Below are positions 27,775 to 36,455 of a DNA stretch of 64,000 nt, piece by piece (within the stretch, counting starts at the first letter, position 1; the number at the start of each line of letters is the position of its first letter). Source of the stretch: Streptomyces griseiscabiei (lineage in GTDB: Bacteria; Actinomycetota; Actinomycetes; Streptomycetales; Streptomycetaceae); contig NZ_JAGJBZ010000001.1 of assembly GCF_020010925.1 (NCBI RefSeq), positions 3,020,001 through 3,084,000 on the forward strand, written 5' to 3'. The translations under genes were made by a program, and so were the position numbers. Below the pieces are notes generated by a model. The model saw nothing but the letters and a program-made list of their open reading frames with translations, ran no database searches and was not told where the DNA came from.

Positions 27775-28935
27775 GGCCACGAGGTCGCGTACGGCGTCCG
27801 GGGACGTCACCTCGGCCCGCCGCACGATCAGTTCGCGCCCCAGCAGCAGGGCCCGGCGTGACGCCGGGACCGGGTCGGCCAGCGTCGTCAGGTCGGTCAG
27901 GTGGGCGAAGCCGATGATGCGGCGGATCAGTTCCGTGCCGGCGAAGCCCAGGGACTCCGTCCAGACGCGGTGCAGGAAGCGGTCCAGGTAGGCGTCGTCG
28001 AAGAAGGTGTCGACGCGGGTGGGCCAGAGCCGGCGGAACTCGGACGTGAACGCCTCCCAGGAGAGGCGGAGTTGGTCGCCATGGTCCGACAGCGTGCCGA
28101 GGGCGCGGGCCCGCTCCTCCGAGACGAGCGCGTTGGCCCAGTACAGGCCCAGGTCGAAGCCGATGGGACCGACGAAGGAGAACTCTGGGTCGAAGACCCG
28201 TACGACGGGGGCGCCCGCGCGCTCGCCGACCATGACGCTGCCCGAGTGGAGGTCACCGTGCAGGAGGGCCTGGGCGCTCGTCATGAAGACATGGCGGAGG
28301 TCGGCGACCTCGGTGCGGAGCACGGCGTCCGCGCGGAACGCGGCGGCCAGGTCGTCCAAGCCGGGGTGCCAGTGGTTGTGCTCGTGCTCGATGTACGGCT
28401 CGGAGAGGACGACGTCCTCGGTGATCTCGCACAGCTCGGGGTTGACCGAGGCGGCGAGCAGGGCCTTGCGGTCGGCGGAGGTCATGCCGAAGTCGCTGGT
28501 GGCGAAGGAGAGCCGGGCGACAAGACGGCCGATCTGCGCCGAGGTGTGCGGGCCGTAGGAGGCGCCCTCGTTGAGGAGGGTGCGCAGGACCTCCAGGTCG
28601 GAGAGGTCCTCCATGACCAGCGCGAAGTTCTCGGGGTCGTAGCCGTGGATCGCGGGGATCTCGTCGGGGGCGACCTTCCCCAACTGCTCGTACGCGCGGG
28701 CCTCGGCGTCCGCCCGCTCGGGGCTCAGCGGCCAGGAGGGCCCGGCGACCCGGACCCAGGGCAGCGCCTGCTTGAGGGCGAGACTCCGGGTGCCGGCCGC
28801 GTTCGAGGCGAGGAAGACGCGGTTGACGTTGCCGTCCGACACCTCGCGGACGGTGATGTCGTCCACGTCCTCCCAGTGTCCCCGCTCGCGCAGATACGCG
28901 GGGATGTCGTCGGTCTCCAGAATGCGGTAGCCCAT
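27760..28935 (-). CDS. mtnK: 5-Methylthioribose kinase
   Basis: A 391-aa aminoglycoside-phosphotransferase-fold kinase that phosphorylates methylthioribose (MTR) to MTR-1-phosphate. VREVSDGNVNRVFLA is the nucleotide loop, SLALKQALPWVRV holds the ATP-contacting Lys, ALLHGDLHSGSVMV is the catalytic loop and VRVFDPEFSFVGPIGFDLG the Mg loop, the latter diagnostic for MtnK. The ATG at 28935 follows GAGGGAG. It ends an operon of substrate-binding protein, ATPase and permease, 42 bases after the permease, which argues that the importer carries MTR. Its product feeds mtnA at 35.3-36.3 kb. Confidence 0.95.
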   Translation of the reverse strand: MGYRILETDDIPAYLRERGHWEDVDDITVREVSDGNVNRVFLASNAAGTRSLALKQALPWVRVAGPSWPLSPERADAEARAYEQLGKVAPDEIPAIHGYDPENFALVMEDLSDLEVLRTLLNEGASYGPHTSAQIGRLVARLSFATSDFGMTSADRKALLAASVNPELCEITEDVVLSEPYIEHEHNHWHPGLDDLAAAFRADAVLRTEVADLRHVFMTSAQALLHGDLHSGSVMVGERAGAPVVRVFDPEFSFVGPIGFDLGLYWANALVSEERARALGTLSDHGDQLRLSWEAFTSEFRRLWPTRVDTFFDDAYLDRFLHRVWTESLGFAGTELIRRIIGFAHLTDLTTLADPVPASRRALLLGRELIVRRAEVTSPDAVRDLVASPLG

Positions 28936-28977
28936 GGTCGGTGAACTCCCTCGTACGGCTGATGCGGTTGATGCGGC

Positions 28978-30024
28978 TTATGGGGTGCGGCGCTTGGACA
29001 AGGTGAAGCTGAAGACGAGGGCGAGGATGAGGACCACGCCCTCGACGACGTCCTGGGTGTAGTACGGCAGCCCCTTGATGGTGAGGCCGGTGGTGATGAT
29101 GCCGATGAGCACCGCGCCGAGGGCGGTGCCCCACACGTTCGGGCGTCCGCGTCCGAGGACCGAGGTGCCGACGAGGGCGACCGCGACGGCCTCCAGGAGC
29201 TGGGAGGTGCCGGCGGACACGTCGCCCTGGCCGATGCGGGAGGCCAGGATCAGGCCGCCGACGGAGGCGAGGACGCCGGAGAGGACGTAGGCCAGCGCCC
29301 GGTACGCGCCGACGCGGATGCCGGCCAGGCGGGAGGCCTCGGGGTTGGCGCCGATGGCGTAGAAGATGCGGCCCCAGCGGGTGCGGGCCAGGAACACCCA
29401 GGCGGCGACCGTCAGCGCGCCGAAGATCAGTACGGAGATGGGGATACCGAGGACCGTGCCCCGGTCGATCTTCAGAAAGCCGTCGGTGAACTTGCCGGGG
29501 GCGGTGGTGCCGTCCTCCAGGGTCATGCCGGGGGTGATCGACTGGCCGTCGACCAGGATCAGTTTGGTGCCCTGGATGACGAACATGGTGCCGAGGGTGG
29601 CCAGCATGTCGGGGATCTTCATCACCACGATCAGCAGGGCGTTGAGGAGGCCCGCGAGGGCGCCCGCCGCGAGGACGGCGAGGATCGCGACCGTGCCGAT
29701 CTGGTTGTGGACGACCATCGTGTGCGCGGCGACCGAGACACCGAGGCCGGCCACCGCACCGACAGACATGTCCATGCCGCCGACGGCCATGGTGAGGGTG
29801 ACACCGAGGCCGAGGATGGCGGCGACGGAGACATAGCGGAGGGTGTCCAGGAGGGTCGCCGACTCACGGAAGGAGCCCTCGGTCAGCGCGAAGTAGGCGA
29901 AGAGCGCGACCGTGACGAAGATGAAGCCGTACTTGATGACGGCGTTCTGGACGCGTACGCCGGTGGACGGGCCGGACGGGGTGGCCGCCTTCGCCACGGG
30001 CGCGGTGCTCTGGGTGGTGGTCAT
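28978..30024 (-). CDS. Sugar-type ABC permease (RbsC-like), probable methylthioribose importer
   Basis: A 348-aa membrane protein of the branched-chain/ribose permease family with about ten helices: FVTVALFAYFAL, AAILGLGVTLTMAVGGMDMSVG, ILAVLAAGALAGLLNALLIV, AIGANPEASRLAGI (EAA-like loop contacting the ATPase) and VVLILALVFSFTLSKRR at the end. The ATG at 30024 follows GAGGAAGCG. It lies between the ATPase and mtnK genes. The substrate assignment is by operon context; ribose or another pentose cannot be excluded. Confidence 0.9.
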   Translation of the reverse strand: MTTTQSTAPVAKAATPSGPSTGVRVQNAVIKYGFIFVTVALFAYFALTEGSFRESATLLDTLRYVSVAAILGLGVTLTMAVGGMDMSVGAVAGLGVSVAAHTMVVHNQIGTVAILAVLAAGALAGLLNALLIVVMKIPDMLATLGTMFVIQGTKLILVDGQSITPGMTLEDGTTAPGKFTDGFLKIDRGTVLGIPISVLIFGALTVAAWVFLARTRWGRIFYAIGANPEASRLAGIRVGAYRALAYVLSGVLASVGGLILASRIGQGDVSAGTSQLLEAVAVALVGTSVLGRGRPNVWGTALGAVLIGIITTGLTIKGLPYYTQDVVEGVVLILALVFSFTLSKRRTP

Positions 30025-30055
30025 GGAAGCGCTTCCTCAGGGGGCCGGGCCGGGG

Positions 30056-31615
30056 TCACACGGACGCCGAGATGGTCTGGATGACGCGGTCGCGTTCCGC
30101 GTCCTCGCCGTACGCGTCGAGGTGGATCTCCCCGGCGGCGAGCACGACGACCCGGTCGGCGACCTCCAGGACCTCGTCGACGTCGGCGGACAGGACGAGG
30201 ACGGCGGCGCCCTCGGCGGCGAGCGCGCGGGCGCGGCGGCCGATGTCGCGCCGGGCGCCGATGTCCACGCCTCGGAACGGCTCGTCCAGGATGAGGACGC
30301 GGGGGGTCTCGGCGAGCCAGCGGCCGACGACCACCTTCTGCTGGTTGCCGCCGGAGAGTTCCTCGACGGCGCTGTGCTCGTCGCGGGTGACGACCCCGAG
30401 GGCGTCGATGGTGTCGCGGCCGAGGGCGTTCTCCCGGGCCGTGTTCAGCAGGCCCAGCCGGGACAGGGACTTCAGGAACGGCAGGGAGATGTTCTGGGCC
30501 ACGGACCAGCCGGGGACGAGGGCGTCGGAGTGCCGGTCCTCGGGGACGAGGTGGACGCCGCCGCGGATGGCGTCGGCGGGGCGGCGGGGCGCGTACGCCC
30601 GACCGTCCAGCTCGACCGTGCCGGTGGTGAAGGGTTCGGCGCCGAAGAGGCCGCGAGCCAGTTCGGTCTTGCCGGCGCCCAGCAGGCCGACGACGCCGGT
30701 GACTTCGCCGGTGCGGAGGTCGAGGTCGAGGGGCGCGCGGCCCTCGAAGAGACGCACCCCGCGCAGGGAGAGGACCACGTCGCCCTGGTCGCCCTCGCGG
30801 ACCGGGCGGGCGGTGGTGGTCTCCTGGGCCTGGGCGAGCATCGCGCGCAGGGCGGCGTCCCAGTCGAAGGGGCGGGCCTGGTCCTCGGTGAGACGGCCGT
30901 CCCGCAATACGACCAGACGGTCGGCCAGTGCGTCGATCTCGCCGAGGCGGTGGGAGACGTAGAGGACCGCGATGCCGTCCGCCCGCATCCGCTCGACCAG
31001 CGCGAACAGGCGCTCGGCCTCGGCGGCGGAGAGCGCGGAGGTCGGCTCGTCGAGGATGAGCAGCCGGGGGCGGGTGGCGAGCGCGCGGGCCAGGATCAGC
31101 AACTGGCGGTCGGAGATGCCGAGTTCGGTGACATCCCGCTTGAGGACCGCGTCGGACCAGTCGAGGCCGAGGCCGGCCTGGATCTCCCGGGCGCGGGCGA
31201 GCAGCTTGCCGCCGTTGAGGAACGGGTTGCCGCGGCGCTGCGCCAGCTCCTCGAAGACCAGGTTCTCGGCGACGGTGAGGCCGGGGACGACGCCCTCACC
31301 GATGCGCTGGTGGACGGTCTGGATGCCCAACTGCCGGGCGGCCAGCGGCGACTGGAGAGCCGCGGGCTCCCCCGCGACCCGCACCTCACCGCCGTGGTCC
31401 GTGTGCACACCCGACAGGATCTTGATGAGGGTGGACTTGCCGGCGCCGTTCGCACCGAGCAGCGCGACCACGCTGCCCGGTGCGATGTCCAGCGAGACGG
31501 AGGCGAGCACCGTCCTGCCGCCGAAGGCCATGCTGACGTCGGTCAGGCTGACGGCTGCCGCTGTCTGCGGCTCCTCCGCCGCCCGGCCGTTGTCGGCGGT
31601 GTCAGTGGGCGACAT
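30056..31615 (-). CDS. Sugar-type ABC ATPase with two nucleotide-binding domains, probable methylthioribose importer
   Basis: A 519-aa RbsA/XylG-type ATPase. The first domain has Walker A LLGANGAGKSTLIKILSG and Walker B LLILDEPTSALSAAEAERLF. The second has the reduced P-loop GVVGLLGAGKTELARGLFG, signature VEELSGGNQQKVVVGRWL and Walker B LILDEPFRGVDIGARRDI, as usual for this family. The ATG at 31615 overlaps the substrate-binding-protein gene by 14 bases, indicating translational coupling. It energises import through the permease 31 bases downstream. Confidence 0.93.
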   Translation of the reverse strand: MSPTDTADNGRAAEEPQTAAAVSLTDVSMAFGGRTVLASVSLDIAPGSVVALLGANGAGKSTLIKILSGVHTDHGGEVRVAGEPAALQSPLAARQLGIQTVHQRIGEGVVPGLTVAENLVFEELAQRRGNPFLNGGKLLARAREIQAGLGLDWSDAVLKRDVTELGISDRQLLILARALATRPRLLILDEPTSALSAAEAERLFALVERMRADGIAVLYVSHRLGEIDALADRLVVLRDGRLTEDQARPFDWDAALRAMLAQAQETTTARPVREGDQGDVVLSLRGVRLFEGRAPLDLDLRTGEVTGVVGLLGAGKTELARGLFGAEPFTTGTVELDGRAYAPRRPADAIRGGVHLVPEDRHSDALVPGWSVAQNISLPFLKSLSRLGLLNTARENALGRDTIDALGVVTRDEHSAVEELSGGNQQKVVVGRWLAETPRVLILDEPFRGVDIGARRDIGRRARALAAEGAAVLVLSADVDEVLEVADRVVVLAAGEIHLDAYGEDAERDRVIQTISASV

Positions 31616-32711
31616 TCGAGATCCAGTCGGCGGTCGAGACCTGCGACAGGTTCAGCGCGGGCAGCGCCTCGCGCAGCTGGTCCATGTTCTCGATCTTCTT
31701 CTCGCGCAGGAAGTCCTGGGTGATGGCGACGGCCGGGAACTCCACGGAGGTCTTGTTCAGCTGTCCGGCCAGCTCCAGCGCGGTCGTCCGGACCACGGCG
31801 GCACCCACGGCGGACGGGTCGGTGCCCGCGGTGGCGACCCAGGGGCTGTCCTTGGCGGTGATGGCCTGGATGTCGGCGTTGGAGACATCGGCGCCGAAGA
31901 CCTTCACCTTGTCCTGGAGCTTCTTGTTCTGCACGGCGAGGACGGTGCCCTTGGCCAGCTCGTCGTAGGGGGCGAAGACGCCCGCGACGTCGGAGTTCTG
32001 GGTGAGGGCGGCGGAGACGAGGGGAACGTTGTCGGTGGCCGTGGAGTCGGTGACCTTGCCGACCTTGAACGCCTGCTTCCAGCCCTGGGCGTCGACGGTG
32101 GACTTCCAGACGGTGTCGCGCTTGTCGAGGGCCGCGTAGCCGGCGACGTTGACGTAGCCGACCTTGGCGTCCTTGCCGATCTCCTTCGCCATCACGTCGA
32201 GGACGGCCTGGGCCATGCTCGCGTCGTTCTGCTTGGTGGAGACGACGCCCTTCGTGTCGGTCTCGACGTCGTAGACGACGACCTTGACGCCCTTCTTCAC
32301 GGCCTTGTCGATCTCCGGCTGGATCGTCGCCGGGAAGCCGTGGTCGATGATGATCGCCTTGGCGCCGGAGTTGATGGCCGAGGACAGGTCGGTGGCCTGC
32401 TTGGCGTTGTCGGCCTGGGCGTCGTACACGGTCAGGTCGATGCCGAGGGCCTTGGCCTGCGCCTTCGCGCCGTTGCCCCACTGCTCGAAGTAGTCGCCGG
32501 CGCCGCTCTGTCTGACCAGCGCGACCTTGACTGCCCCGTCGGCGAAGGGGGCGGGCTTCTCGCCGGTGGCGGCCGAGGCCTTGGCGGCGGTGTCGCCGGT
32601 GTCCTTCGAGGCGTCGGTGGACTGGGCGCAGGCCGACAGCAGCAGGGCCGAGGCGGAGGCGAGGGAGAGCGCGGCGAGCGGGAGGCGGGTACGGCGGGAC
32701 GAGCGGGACAT
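31602..32711 (-). CDS. Sugar-binding lipoprotein of ABC importer, probable methylthioribose receptor
   Basis: A 369-aa type I periplasmic-binding protein. The signal MSRSSRRTRLPLAALSLASA leads to lipobox LLSAC, followed by a linker and VKVALVRQSGAGDYFEQWGN, AIIIDHGFPATIQPEIDKAV, GVFAPYDELAKGTVLAVQ and TDPSAVGAAVVRTTALELAG. The ATG at 32711 follows TGGAG. It heads the importer-mtnK operon and is preceded, 146 bases upstream, by a short Cys-ending leader frame, so expression is probably attenuated by sulfur supply. The ligand is inferred from mtnK in the same operon. Confidence 0.9.
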   Translation of the reverse strand: MSRSSRRTRLPLAALSLASASALLLSACAQSTDASKDTGDTAAKASAATGEKPAPFADGAVKVALVRQSGAGDYFEQWGNGAKAQAKALGIDLTVYDAQADNAKQATDLSSAINSGAKAIIIDHGFPATIQPEIDKAVKKGVKVVVYDVETDTKGVVSTKQNDASMAQAVLDVMAKEIGKDAKVGYVNVAGYAALDKRDTVWKSTVDAQGWKQAFKVGKVTDSTATDNVPLVSAALTQNSDVAGVFAPYDELAKGTVLAVQNKKLQDKVKVFGADVSNADIQAITAKDSPWVATAGTDPSAVGAAVVRTTALELAGQLNKTSVEFPAVAITQDFLREKKIENMDQLREALPALNLSQVSTADWISNVAH

Positions 32712-32784
32712 GACGGCTCCAGGTGCGGTGTGGTGCGAAGGAAAGAAGGGAGGGAGTACTCGACCCGGAGCGGGGGCGGAAACG

Positions 32785-32806
32785 CGCCACCGTGCGGTGC
32801 ACGGCG
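32785..32806 (-). promoter_or_regulatory. Hairpin in leader of importer operon, attenuator candidate
   Basis: CGCCGTGC and GCACGGTGGCG pair around ACC with one bulge. The hairpin sits between the short leader frame (stop at 32858) and the lipoprotein start (32711), followed by a pyrimidine-rich run. Its position fits an attenuator whose folding depends on translation of the leader. Confidence 0.4.
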
Positions 32807-32857
32807 AGCGCCCGGGACGGCAGAGCGCGTCAGGGCGCGTCGGGGCTCCGGCAGTGG

Positions 32858-32929
32858 TCAGCGACAGCTGGCCGTGGTCGACCGGAGCAGGTCCACGTAC
32901 AGCCGCCGCACGAGCAGCAGCGTCTTCAT
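32858..32929 (-). CDS. Cys-ending leader peptide of importer-mtnK operon
   Basis: A 23-residue peptide beginning MKTLLLVRRLYVDLLR and ending STTASCR before TGA. The RRLYVDLLR block and a Cys immediately before the terminal Arg are typical of the Streptomyces leader peptides found before sulfur-metabolism genes, where ribosome stalling at Cys codons is thought to control attenuation. There is no Shine-Dalgarno; the ATG coincides with the start point predicted from the -10 box, so it is probably leaderless. The lipoprotein gene starts 146 bases downstream. Confidence 0.75.
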   Translation of the reverse strand: MKTLLLVRRLYVDLLRSTTASCR

Positions 32930-32935
32930 ACACAG

Positions 32936-32965
32936 ATCATGAGAACGATTTCAGCCATGCGTCAA
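32936..32965 (-). promoter_or_regulatory. Promoter of importer-mtnK operon
   Basis: On the minus strand, TTGACG (32965-32960) and CATGAT (32941-32936) are separated by 18 bases. The leader ATG at 32929 begins seven bases after the -10 hexamer, the expected start point of a leaderless transcript. Confidence 0.6.
32940..32953. promoter_or_regulatory. LacI-type operator-like palindrome, promoter-overlapping
   Basis: TGAGAACGATTTCA, a near-palindrome centred on CG, lies in the spacer between -35 and -10. Binding there would block RNA polymerase. A related site lies 31 bases away. Confidence 0.55.
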
Positions 32966-32970
32966 AGCAA

Positions 32971-32986
32971 TGAGAGCGGTTTCTCA
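32971..32986. promoter_or_regulatory. LacI-type operator-like palindrome, upstream copy
   Basis: TGAGAGCGGTTTCTCA has perfect TGAGA/TCTCA arms and matches the promoter-overlapping site in most positions. CG-to-CG distance is 31 bp, about three helical turns, which would put both sites on the same face of DNA. Confidence 0.55.
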
Positions 32987-33081
32987 CCAGGTGAGACAGC
33001 GACTACGTCACACATGTCCGTACATGGACCGGCGTTACCATCGCGGTACCGGCACCCGACCGGCACGACAGTGAGGCCCCG

Positions 33082-33156
33082 ATGACGACATCCGACGCGA
33101 CGGCGCAGCGTATGCCCGGCATGCGCCGCTGTCCCGGCGCGCTGTGTCGCGGCTGA
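33082..33156 (+). CDS. Cys-ending leader peptide of mtnDCB operon
   Basis: A 24-residue frame beginning [16 protein letters not shown] and ending CPGALCRG before TGA. GAGG lies six bases before the ATG. Two Cys codons, the second four codons before the end of the frame including the stop, and its place 95 bases before mtnD resemble the other two leaders in the island. In the gap, GGAG of the mtnD ribosome site (33240-33243) can pair with CTCC at 33247-33250. Its identity as a leader is inferred from these parallels. Confidence 0.6.
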   Translation: MTTSDATAQRMPGMRRCPGALCRG

Positions 33157-33251
33157 CCGGCCGCCCGTCCCTCACGTTGCTCCGCTTCCCCGCCGTCCGG
33201 GTGCTCGTCCCGGTATCCGGACATCCCTTCCAGAATCCTGGAGTTGCTCCC

Positions 33252-33860
33252 ATGACCCTGCTGACCACCTGGCCCGAGTCCGGACCGGAGACCGTGGTGC
33301 GTCGTACCTCCGACCCCGTGGAGATCGCCGCCGCGCTGGCGCCGCTCGGGGTGCGCTACGAGCAGTGGCCGATCCGCGAGGACGTGCCGTTCGACGCGGG
33401 CAGCGAGACCGTGTTCGCCGCGTACGGACCGGAGATCGAGCGGCTCAACGCCGAGGAGGGCTTCACCACGGTCGACGTCCTCGGGCTGCACCCGAGCGAC
33501 GATCCCGAGTTCCCGGTGAAGGCGAAGGCCGCCCGCGAGAAGTTCCTCCAGGAGCACACCCACGACGACGATGACGAGGTGCGCTTCTTCGTCTCCGGCT
33601 CCGGCATCTTCTACCTCCACGTCGACGGCGAGGTGCACGCCGTCTACTGCGAGAAGGGCGACCTGCTGGGTGTACCGCGCGGGACGACGCACTGGTTCGA
33701 CATGGGCACCAGCCCCTCCTTCACGGCGATCCGGTTCTTCCACGAGGAGGACGGCTGGATCGGCAGCTTCACCGGCTCCACCATCGCCTCCCGCTTCCCG
33801 GACTACGACACGATCGACGCCGGGTACCAGCAGGACAAGCAGGACAAGGCAGCGGTGTGA
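33252..33860 (+). CDS. mtnD: Acireductone dioxygenase
   Basis: A 202-aa cupin that oxidises the acireductone of methionine salvage to the ketoacid of methionine plus formate (Fe form) or off-pathway products (Ni form). Metal ligands are His102, His104 and Glu109 in [16 protein letters not shown], and His147 in [13 protein letters not shown]. The ATG at 33252 follows CTGGAG. It is first of mtnD-mtnC-mtnB, with the mtnC GTG overlapping its stop by four bases. Confidence 0.95.
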   Translation: MTLLTTWPESGPETVVRRTSDPVEIAAALAPLGVRYEQWPIREDVPFDAGSETVFAAYGPEIERLNAEEGFTTVDVLGLHPSDDPEFPVKAKAAREKFLQEHTHDDDDEVRFFVSGSGIFYLHVDGEVHAVYCEKGDLLGVPRGTTHWFDMGTSPSFTAIRFFHEEDGWIGSFTGSTIASRFPDYDTIDAGYQQDKQDKAAV

Positions 33861-34591
33861 GCCAGGTCTTCGACAGCGGCTCCATCGACTCCGTGGTGCT
33901 CGACATCGAGGGCACCACGAGCGCCACGGGGTTCGTCGTGGACGTGCTCTACCCGTACTCCCGCTCCCGTTTCGCGGCGCTGCTCGCGGAACGGGGTGAC
34001 GATCCTGAGGTGGCGCGGGCTGTCGCCCAGGTACGCGAGCTCATCGACGAGCCGGACGCCGACGCCGCGCGGGTCGAGAAGGCGCTCCACGCGTGGCTCG
34101 ACGAGGACCGCAAGGCGACGCCGCTGAAGACCCTCCAGGGCCTCATCTGGTCCGAGGGCTTCGCCCGGGGCGACCTCGTCTCCCACTTCTACGACGACGT
34201 CCTGCCGGCCCTGCGCGCCTGGCACACGGCGGGCGTACGCCTGCACGTGTACTCCTCGGGTTCCGTGGCCGCGCAGCGCGCCTGGTTCCGGTCGAGCCCC
34301 GAGGGCGATCTGCTGCCGCTGGTCGAGGGGTTGTACGACACGGAGAACGCGGGGCCGAAGCAGGAGGCGGAGTCGTACCGCGTGATCGCGACGGCGCTGG
34401 GTCTCGCCGCGACGCCCGAGCGCATCCTCTTCCTCTCCGACCGGCCCGGTGAACTGGACGCGGCGCGGGAGGCCGGCTGGCACGCCGTCGGTGTCCGGCG
34501 GCCCGGGGAGCCGTACTACGAGCAAGGCGTCGGCGACCACGCGCAGGCGGGGACGTTCGACGAGATCACCATCATCAGGAGCACGACGTGA
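33857..34591 (+). CDS. mtnC: Enolase-phosphatase E1
   Basis: A 244-aa HAD-family bifunctional enzyme that enolises and dephosphorylates 2,3-diketo-5-methylthiopentyl-1-phosphate to acireductone. Motif I is [15 protein letters not shown] with the family-specific D-x-E, motif [18 protein letters not shown], and the late motifs include [16 protein letters not shown] and [19 protein letters not shown]. The GTG at 33857 overlaps mtnD by GTGA, and the mtnB start overlaps its own stop, so all three are translationally coupled. Confidence 0.95.
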   Translation: MSQVFDSGSIDSVVLDIEGTTSATGFVVDVLYPYSRSRFAALLAERGDDPEVARAVAQVRELIDEPDADAARVEKALHAWLDEDRKATPLKTLQGLIWSEGFARGDLVSHFYDDVLPALRAWHTAGVRLHVYSSGSVAAQRAWFRSSPEGDLLPLVEGLYDTENAGPKQEAESYRVIATALGLAATPERILFLSDRPGELDAAREAGWHAVGVRRPGEPYYEQGVGDHAQAGTFDEITIIRSTT

Positions 34592-35196
34592 CCACAGAGA
34601 TCTCTTCCCTCGACCTGGAGGAGGCGGGCGCCGTCCTGGCCGCCGAGTCGGCCCGCTTCGCCTCCTTCGGCTGGATGCGCGGCACCTCGGGGAACCTGTC
34701 GGTGGTGCTGTCCCGCGATCCGCTGCGGCTGGCGGTGACGGCGAGCGGACACGACAAGGGTGAACTGACGCCCGCGGACGTGGTGTTGGTGGACGGCGAC
34801 GGTGCCGCGGTCCAGGGCGGCAGGCCGTCCGCCGAGGCCGAGCTGCACGCGCGCGTCGCCGCGCTGACCGGGGCGGGTGCGGTCGTCCACGTCCACACGG
34901 TCGCGTCCGTGGCGATGGGGCGCCGTGAGCCCGGGGGCATCGTGTTCAGGGACCTGGAGATGCTCAAGGGCGTCGGCCAGCCCGCCCACGACGTCGAGGT
35001 CACCCTCCCCGTCATCACCAACAGCCAGGACATGAAGGAGCTGGGCGACCGTCTGGAGGCCGCCCGCGACCCCCGTATGCCGGCGGTGGTCGTCGCCGGC
35101 CACGGCCTGTACGTCTGGGGCGACACCCCTCGCCAGGCCCGTCATCACACCGAAGTGGTGGAGTGGCTGCTGGAGTTGGAGCTGTCCCAGCGCTGA
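34588..35196 (+). CDS. mtnB: Methylthioribulose-1-phosphate dehydratase
   Basis: A 202-aa class II aldolase/adducin-fold zinc enzyme that dehydrates methylthioribulose-1-phosphate. FGWMRGTSGNLSVVLSRD is the phosphate loop, TASGHDKGELTPADVVLVDGDG the following strand, and AVVHVHTVASVA plus VVAGHGLYVWGDT hold the three zinc His. The GTG at 34588 overlaps the mtnC stop. A perfect hairpin just downstream ends the operon against convergent mtnA. Confidence 0.95.
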   Translation: MTTEISSLDLEEAGAVLAAESARFASFGWMRGTSGNLSVVLSRDPLRLAVTASGHDKGELTPADVVLVDGDGAAVQGGRPSAEAELHARVAALTGAGAVVHVHTVASVAMGRREPGGIVFRDLEMLKGVGQPAHDVEVTLPVITNSQDMKELGDRLEAARDPRMPAVVVAGHGLYVWGDTPRQARHHTEVVEWLLELELSQR

Positions 35197-35205
35197 CGGA
35201 ACGTC

Positions 35206-35242
35206 ACAGGGCGGCCCGGTCACGGTGACCGGGCCGCCCTGT
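35206..35242. terminator. Bidirectional terminator between mtnB and mtnA
   Basis: Two perfect 18-base inverted arms are separated by a single base, between convergent stops at 35196 and 35261. It serves both transcripts. Confidence 0.85.
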
Positions 35243-35260
35243 CGTCGAGTCAGGTACGGG

Positions 35261-36298
35261 TCACGCCTGGCGCAGGCGCTCGCCGGGCAGTTCGCCCGCC
35301 GAGACCTCCAGCACGCCCCGCTCGGTGACCAGGCCCGTCACCAGGCGGCCCGGTGTCACGTCGAACGCCGGGTTGTGGCCCCGGGACTCGGCGGGTGCCG
35401 TGCGGACGCCGCTCCATTCCAACACCTCGTCCTCGCCCCGGAGTTCGATGTGGATGTCGGCGCCGGAGAGGGTGGCGAGGTCGACCGTGGTGGTGGGGGC
35501 GGCGACCATGAAGGGGATGCCGGCGTCGGCGCAGGCGAGGGCGACACCGACCGTGCCGACCTTGTTGGCCGTGTCGCCGTTGGCCGCGATGCGGTCGGCG
35601 CCCACGATCGCCGCGTCGACCTCACCGCGCAGGATCGTGCCGGCGGCGGCGCCGTCCACCTGGACGTGGTGCGGGATGCCCTCCTGGACCAACTCCCAGG
35701 CGGTCAGCCGGGATCCCTGGAGGAGGGGACGGGTCTCGTCGGCGTAGACGACTTCGAGGAGCCCCCGCGCGTGGAGTTCGCGGATGACGCCAAGTGCCGT
35801 TCCCCATCCGGCGGTTGCCAGCGCGCCCGTGTTGCAGTGGGTCAGCACCCGCAGCGGACGGTCGACGCCCACCCGCTTCAGCAGCCAGTCGGCGCCGAAC
35901 ACCCCCATGGCCCGGTTCGCCTCGACGTCCTCGCGCTGGACGGCGGCGGCCTCCTCCAGCACCGCGTCCAGCCCCTCGTCGAAGCGGGTCATGACCCGGT
36001 CGACACACACCATCAGGTTCACGGCGGTGGGGCGCGCCGCACGGACACGGGCGACGGCGGCCCGTGTCTCCTCGGCCGACCAGCCCTCCCGCTCGCCCTG
36101 AAGGAGCGCGAGGGCCACCCCGTACCCGCCCGCCGCCCCGATCGCGGGAGCGCCCCGGACGACGAGGCGCTGGATCGCGGAGACCAGGGAGTCGACGTCG
36201 CGGATCTCGACCGTCTCGGTGCGGTGCGGCAGGACCGTCTGGTCGATGAGCGCGACGCTGTTTCCGGTCCAGTCGACGGCGCGCAGTTCCTGGGGCAT
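35261..36298 (-). CDS. mtnA: Methylthioribose-1-phosphate isomerase
   Basis: A 345-aa member of the eIF2B-like family that opens MTR-1-phosphate to methylthioribulose-1-phosphate. The start MPQELRAVDWTGNSVALIDQ, IQRLVVRGAPAIGAAGGYG, the catalytic Cys in VLTHCNTGALATAGWGTALG and Asp in AIVGADRIAANGDTANKVGT are all present. The ATG at 36298 follows AGGAGTACC. Unlike the other mtn genes it is alone, facing mtnB and divergent from the nucleoside-importer operon. I saw no short Cys-ending frame in front of it. It is where the kinase branch and the phosphorylase branch meet. Confidence 0.95.
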   Translation of the reverse strand: MPQELRAVDWTGNSVALIDQTVLPHRTETVEIRDVDSLVSAIQRLVVRGAPAIGAAGGYGVALALLQGEREGWSAEETRAAVARVRAARPTAVNLMVCVDRVMTRFDEGLDAVLEEAAAVQREDVEANRAMGVFGADWLLKRVGVDRPLRVLTHCNTGALATAGWGTALGVIRELHARGLLEVVYADETRPLLQGSRLTAWELVQEGIPHHVQVDGAAAGTILRGEVDAAIVGADRIAANGDTANKVGTVGVALACADAGIPFMVAAPTTTVDLATLSGADIHIELRGEDEVLEWSGVRTAPAESRGHNPAFDVTPGRLVTGLVTERGVLEVSAGELPGERLRQA

Positions 36299-36455
36299 GG
36301 CGGGGTACTCCTGGGGTTCCGAAGGTGCCCGACACCGTACATGACCTCGGAGAACGGCCGGGAACCACAGTTCGAGACGGCGGGGCACCCGTCCGGAGAG
36401 CGGTGTTACAGTCCAGCCCCGCCCGCAGCCCGTAGGCCGATGTGAAGGAGGAACC

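Noticed and set aside
36299..36455. A fourth Cys-ending leader before mtnA
   Set aside because: Short frames upstream of mtnA on the minus strand run into the gene without a suitable stop, and none ends in Cys-Arg.
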